Of a stretch of 64,000 nt of DNA, positions 59,793 through 64,000 are shown piece after piece. Origin of the DNA: Metridium senile (taxonomy: Eukaryota > Cnidaria > Anthozoa > Actiniaria > Metridiidae). Made by a program: the position numbers and the translations under genes. How positions within the stretch are numbered: the stretch's first letter is position 1; each line of letters starts with the position of its first letter. The stretch spans positions 14,389,679 through 14,453,678 of the forward strand of contig OX459107.1 of the NCBI GenBank assembly GCA_949775045.1, given 5' to 3'. The notes under the pieces are model-generated. The model was not told where the DNA came from. It searched no databases and worked only from the letters and a program-made list of their open reading frames with translations.

Positions 59793-61165
59793 TTAATCAC
59801 GGGCTGTAGGATACTCTTTGCTACGAGTCGTGAGCAATGTTTGTTAGTGGACTAAATAAAACACAATGGCAGAGCGCGGTCCCCTGGCTAAAACAGAAAG
59901 CCCGAACGTTATATCTCCCCGTGTACTAAATATTAACAGGGTAGGATCTAAATGGGCGTTGTCCCCCTCTCCGCCAATAAGATTAGTGGATTCAGTACCA
60001 CGTGATCAGTTTCAATCATCAAGAGCTTGATGCCAGCTTTTACGTCACTTTACAGCCTCGTTCTGGTTTCCAAACACCACAGGCAACCCAAATTCTGTGG
60101 ACGAGTATTTTTTTCAACTTTGCGAACCTTCGAGGAATCACCATCACCCATGCAATAAAATCTCTCTCCGAATATTGTCGATAAAACCCGTTTTTTTAAA
60201 GAGCGAAATGCCTCACTGCTGAGTTGTAAGCGGGACGAGCAATTGTAATATTTTCTGATAAGCTGTGTTTCGCTGCAAAGAATATCAGGACCAAATTTCA
60301 AATTAGCCGTAATGATAATTAATTTAGGGAGATCAAAAATTCAAAGCGCCGCGGTTAACGAGAACCCTCGTTAACGGTATATAGTTGTAATAACTTTTTA
60401 GAGATCGATCAACTTTTCTATGTTACTTACTTGCTGTAGATTAACTGCGTAAAAGGGCAACCGACTTCGATCCATTCGTCGAAATCTTGTTGGGAAAAGT
60501 AACCTTATTTTAAATAAACTGAATAACTAAGTAACATTTGTTAACGTGGTCAACTCGGACAATGTTTGGTTTTTCAACTATCTTCTACAGCTAGGCTGAG
60601 TTTCAGAAAGTTCACCAACGTTAACGTCAACCTAACAGCATTTGCATTACTTTTTATTTCGAAATAAATGCTGGAATACTAAAATTAAAACCCATGCAAC
60701 AAATTGAAACATTGTAACATTGAAACATGTACAGGAAAACCCCTGACTCCCTGATAAGCTCTGATATAAACAAGACAGACAATGACTTCCATATTTAGAT
60801 GAAGGGGACAGGGTAGTTTCCTTATATGGCGATGGTGCGTCATCAGCTTGCATCGAGGATTGTACGATATATGGCTTAGCATTTAGATCCTACTCGGTTA
60901 ATATTTAGTACACGGGGAGATATAACGTTCGGGCTTCCTGTTTTAGCCAGGCGACCGCGTTCCGCCTTCGGACGATATGACTGATAACTAGTATATTCAA
61001 GATGGCCGGCGTTCCGTTGTTATCGCTTAAACACAGAAGGTTCGAAAGTGAACACAAACGACAATAAATTCATGTTTTATTTATCCTCAAGTGAGTATGT
61101 TGTGTTTTATTTAGTCCACTAACAAACACTGCTCACGACTCGAAGCAAAGAGTATCCTACAGCCC
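59793..61165. mobile_element. 1.4-kb inverted-repeat element, complete copy
   Basis: The ends are ATCACGGGCTGTAGGATACT and its complement. The arms continue through GAGTCGTGAGCA, TTAGTGGACTAAATAAAACA and GTGTACTAAATATTAAC. The locus at 48219 reads straight through (TTTAATAAACGAG) and so represents the empty site; the duplicated bases appear to be TTA. Copies lacking the left end precede nuclease copies 1 and 2. Confidence 0.75.
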
Positions 61166-61375
61166 GTGATTTAATAAACGAGAAATGGTGTGTTTTCAGG
61201 ATTTAAAGCCACGCCAAGTGATTTTAGTGCTGATAAATACGACCTGCGAGTTCATTCCCTGCGAGCAGAGGTTCCGTTAGATAATGATATCACCTTTATC
61301 GTTATTATAGATTTAATTATTCTTTTTCTCATCTGACATAGCTCTAATAAATCCAAAGAAATTAACCAAGCTAAG

Positions 61376-61721
61376 ATGGCCTGTGCAATAATTGCTGTCA
61401 TGGTGATGTCAATCATCTACGTGACGTCACCCGTCAAGGCTGTTAAAGACCCCTCATGGTACAACGCCTATGATGACGACATCAATAAGTGTTTGTTTAA
61501 CAGTTGGCCAGCCAATGTACTTGCGGTAGATTTAAAGGTCCCGTGTCCAGGCTCCCAGCTTTGTTACTCGGTCACAGAAAAAAACCCGGCCCAGTTCGTT
61601 GTTTGTTATAACACAAAAACGCTGATACCTGATTTTACTGGCCACGTTGTTCAACCTAACATTGTCAAAGCTAAACCGGACGAACCTCGCGACTGGCATA
61701 ACGAAGCCGGCGATCTTTATG
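61376..61721 (+). CDS. DNA/RNA non-specific endonuclease (ENDOD1-like), copy 3, first exon
   Basis: Starts at ATG 61376 and ends at the donor GTAAAT (61722). Here the signal peptide is intact (MACAIIAVMVMSIIYVTSPV, cleavage near VKA) and there is a single PSWYN. The chain then follows the other copies (CPGSQLCYSVTE, FVVCYNTKTLIPDF). Exon 2 with the RGH motif is not in the window: an element is inserted in the intron at 62360 and exon 2 may lie beyond 64000. This is the best candidate for the functional gene of the three. The stretch between the Pro-Ala-Asn codons and the CPGS codons differs (two codons more). Confidence 0.75.
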
Positions 61722-61805
61722 GTAAATCTTTGACGAATTTAAAGTTAATTCTATAAATTTAACTTTCAATTTTACTGATGGTGAACTTAAATTTCTTATA
61801 ATATC

Positions 61806-61960
61806 TTAGCCTGCGTGGCGGCTCTAGGGTTTGGGGAGAGAGGGGGAGGGAAGAGGGAAGAGGGAAGAGGGAAGAAGGGAGAGTCTTCCTTCCCTCCTTC
61901 TCCCCACCACCCCTCTCCTCCCCTCTCTCTCCAATCCCCAAGAGCCGCCACGCAGGCTAA
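61806..61960. mobile_element. Foldback MITE in nuclease intron, copy 3
   Basis: Same element as 1691-1831 with a slightly longer purine tract. The second foldback follows at 62243 and is cut off at about 62338. Confidence 0.8.
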
Positions 61961-62359
61961 TAATATCTATGATTAATCAATGGTAGATTGAATGCAACAG
62001 AGTTCTAATACTTGGCTGTTGATGTTCATAGCCGGAATAGAAATGACCCAGGATTACCTCTAGAAGTTTTATTAAGACTCCACATCAATTCCATCAAGCT
62101 TAGTTTTTGCTGCCGCAGCAGAGCGAGCCTGGAGCAAGCGAAGAAAGGCAGCGATCCTATTTCAGTCAAGTTAAAACACAGGCAGCCCAATCAAATCACT
62201 TGTATTCAGTGGATTTTTTTAAATTATTTTTTTAATAAAATCTTACTAAACTTTGTCTGTAGTTTGTCTATTTTTATTTTCTCCCCCACAAGTAATATAT
62301 TTAAATATATTAGTAAATATATTACTAGTGGGGAAGAAAATAAGAATATGGCTTTAAAC

Positions 62360-63966
62360 CACAGGCAGCCCAACTATTCTCTTTGAGGATTTTTTTTAAT
62401 GACAATAAAGTTATTTTTAACCGCGCGCCGAGCGAAATACATATTGAGCGCGCGGGTGGGGTTCCTGTGGTGTATTTGTTTGAAAGCTCGCGGATGGGAT
62501 TCCTGTGGCTTTTTTGCAAGCAATTTTTCGTCAAAGTCGCGCGGTGTTGAAGAGAGAGGTATTTCGACAAGGTATGAAACTCGGTCACGTGACAAATTTA
62601 GTTTCGCGCGTAGTAAATCAGCCATGGGAGAAAATTTTTATTTTTTTTCGAATATATAAACTTTATTTTGATCTTCAACTACAGTAAAAAGTATGATCAT
62701 CTCCGACTTCAGCAAAGGGGTTAAAATTAATTTTTAAAAAAGGCAGCATGGAACCGAGGTGCGCCGCAGGTTGTGGTGACGGATTTCGGAAATTTTACAA
62801 TCGTGGAGCAATCGTGGAGCGATCGTGAAAATATCGATCGAGACCACATTCACGCTCATTCACCGATACAGCCGAAAAAAGGTGTTGATTACAGTCTTGC
62901 ATTTAACTTTTGCATTGTTAAAATGACTTAAAACTCAAAGAAAGAAAACAAGAGAATGTATTTTATTGTGAAAAATCATGGGATGGTGAATCAAGAGTCA
63001 AAAAGATCGTGATTTGCACTGCAATGGCTGACTACCTACAGTGATTTGAGTTTTCATTCAAAACACCTGATTAATTCAAGTGTCACTGAGCATTGCTTTT
63101 GAAGTCAACGATGCTCTTCACCATAACAAAAAAAAAACGAGGGAAAGCTTTTCTAGTAGCCTGGTGTGTACAGGTAATTATTGGAGTTGAAGTTTTTATG
63201 TCAAAACGAATAATATTATCTTGTTCAAACCAACTAAAACCCGAACTAAACAATGAATTTGTGATGGCCGCTTTGCGAAGTTTTCCACTTGATTCAGTTG
63301 GATCAAAAAAGTTCAACTTTAATTTCGTGAAAACTTTAGTTAGTTTAGTTTAGCGGTTCAAACAATAATACATTTGTTATGAAAGTGTGAAGCGTTTATA
63401 GCTGTATTTTATAAACTATTTTCGAAAAAATATAAAAGCTAAAACATCTTTACAGATTTGATTAAATACACTTTGAACTAATTTTTTCACATTGTAAAAT
63501 ATATTAACTATATGTTTAGCATTTCAATAAACTTGAAAAGAAATTTCACACACTGGCTGTTTGTTTTTGTTAGAGGTTTACTTAGTGAAAATCCGTATAA
63601 GAAAATAAAACTTGTTTCAAAAGAAAAGTTTGAATATAAAAGTTTTTCTTTGGCGAGTCAGTCGATTGCTTCTCGCGTCCTTCTCGGCGCTCGTCGTTGA
63701 GTCTTCGCCGTCACCACAACCTGCGGCGCACATCTATCCATCCACGCCATCGAGTTTCAGACCTTGTATCAAGATACTACTTTCTTCGATCTTTTTGTCG
63801 TACGTGCGATTCCGCGCGACCGAAAAATTGCTTGCAAAAAAAGCCACAGGAATCCCATCCGCGAGCTTTCAAACAAACACACCACAGGAACCCCAACCGC
63901 GCGCTCAATAGGTATTTCGCTCGGCGCGCGGTTAAAAATAACTTTATTGTCATTAAAAAAAATCCT
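62360..63966. mobile_element. 1.6-kb relative of the CCACAGGAATCCC MITE
   Basis: The left arm (62360-62545) and right arm (63780-63966) match the MITE at 40959-41372. A second inverted pair lies further in (GTGCGCCGCAGGTTGTGGTG at 62760 and its complement at 63709). The outermost 20 bp of the right end are missing. The interior (62650-63700) shows no transposase domain. It is a possible longer parent of the short MITEs. Confidence 0.65.
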
Positions 63967-64000
63967 TAAACAGGAAGTTCCACTATAAAAAGGGCCATCT

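Overview
This is AT-rich eukaryotic genomic DNA with spliced genes, very long simple repeats and many foldback elements. The gene set (FGF-like growth factor, SERAC1-like lipase, secreted DNA/RNA non-specific endonuclease, THAP zinc finger fragment) and the style of the short inverted-repeat elements suggest an animal, most likely an anthozoan cnidarian (coral or sea anemone). That placement is inference from families; no species-specific marker was seen.

Layout. 1-7.1 kb and 19.76-26.2 kb are two copies of one segmental duplication. Each carries a two-exon nuclease gene, two foldback elements, an (ATTCT)n array and a hairpin minisatellite. A third, partial nuclease copy lies at 61.4 kb. Between the first two copies (7-19.7 kb) there is no convincing gene, only long inverted-repeat elements, some with TTAA target duplications. 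26.9-36.6 kb holds a THAP fragment, one fairly complete FGF-like gene, a second partial FGF-like gene and an FGF exon relic, all FGF pieces on the minus strand and mixed with minisatellites and duplicated blocks. 38.8-40.5 kb holds the last three exons of a SERAC1-like gene (minus strand) with a frameshift at an A run. 42.1-44.3 kb is an element with tandem-repeat termini and a perfect 9-bp target duplication, containing a decayed LINE. 45.3-49.2 kb and 58.98-59.8 kb are copies of a repeated block.

The most interesting object is a 9.2-9.8 kb DNA transposon at 49.2-58.98 kb. Its inverted ends are about 20 tandem copies of a 20-bp unit. It encodes two convergent genes: an intronless DDE integrase-type transposase (393 aa) and a four-exon, 886-aa protein with a SAM-like domain, an FFPNG-motif region, a UBX-like domain and a C-terminal HECT ubiquitin ligase domain. 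Both genes start just inside the inverted ends and have similar start regions, so the ends probably act as the promoters. The four ligase exons join in phase at canonical splice sites, plus one GC donor. The ligase is therefore one cargo or accessory gene of the element and not a chance neighbour. The left end also carries an extra, apparently identical inverted copy of the right end, and a paralogous block at 46 kb shows the locus without the element.
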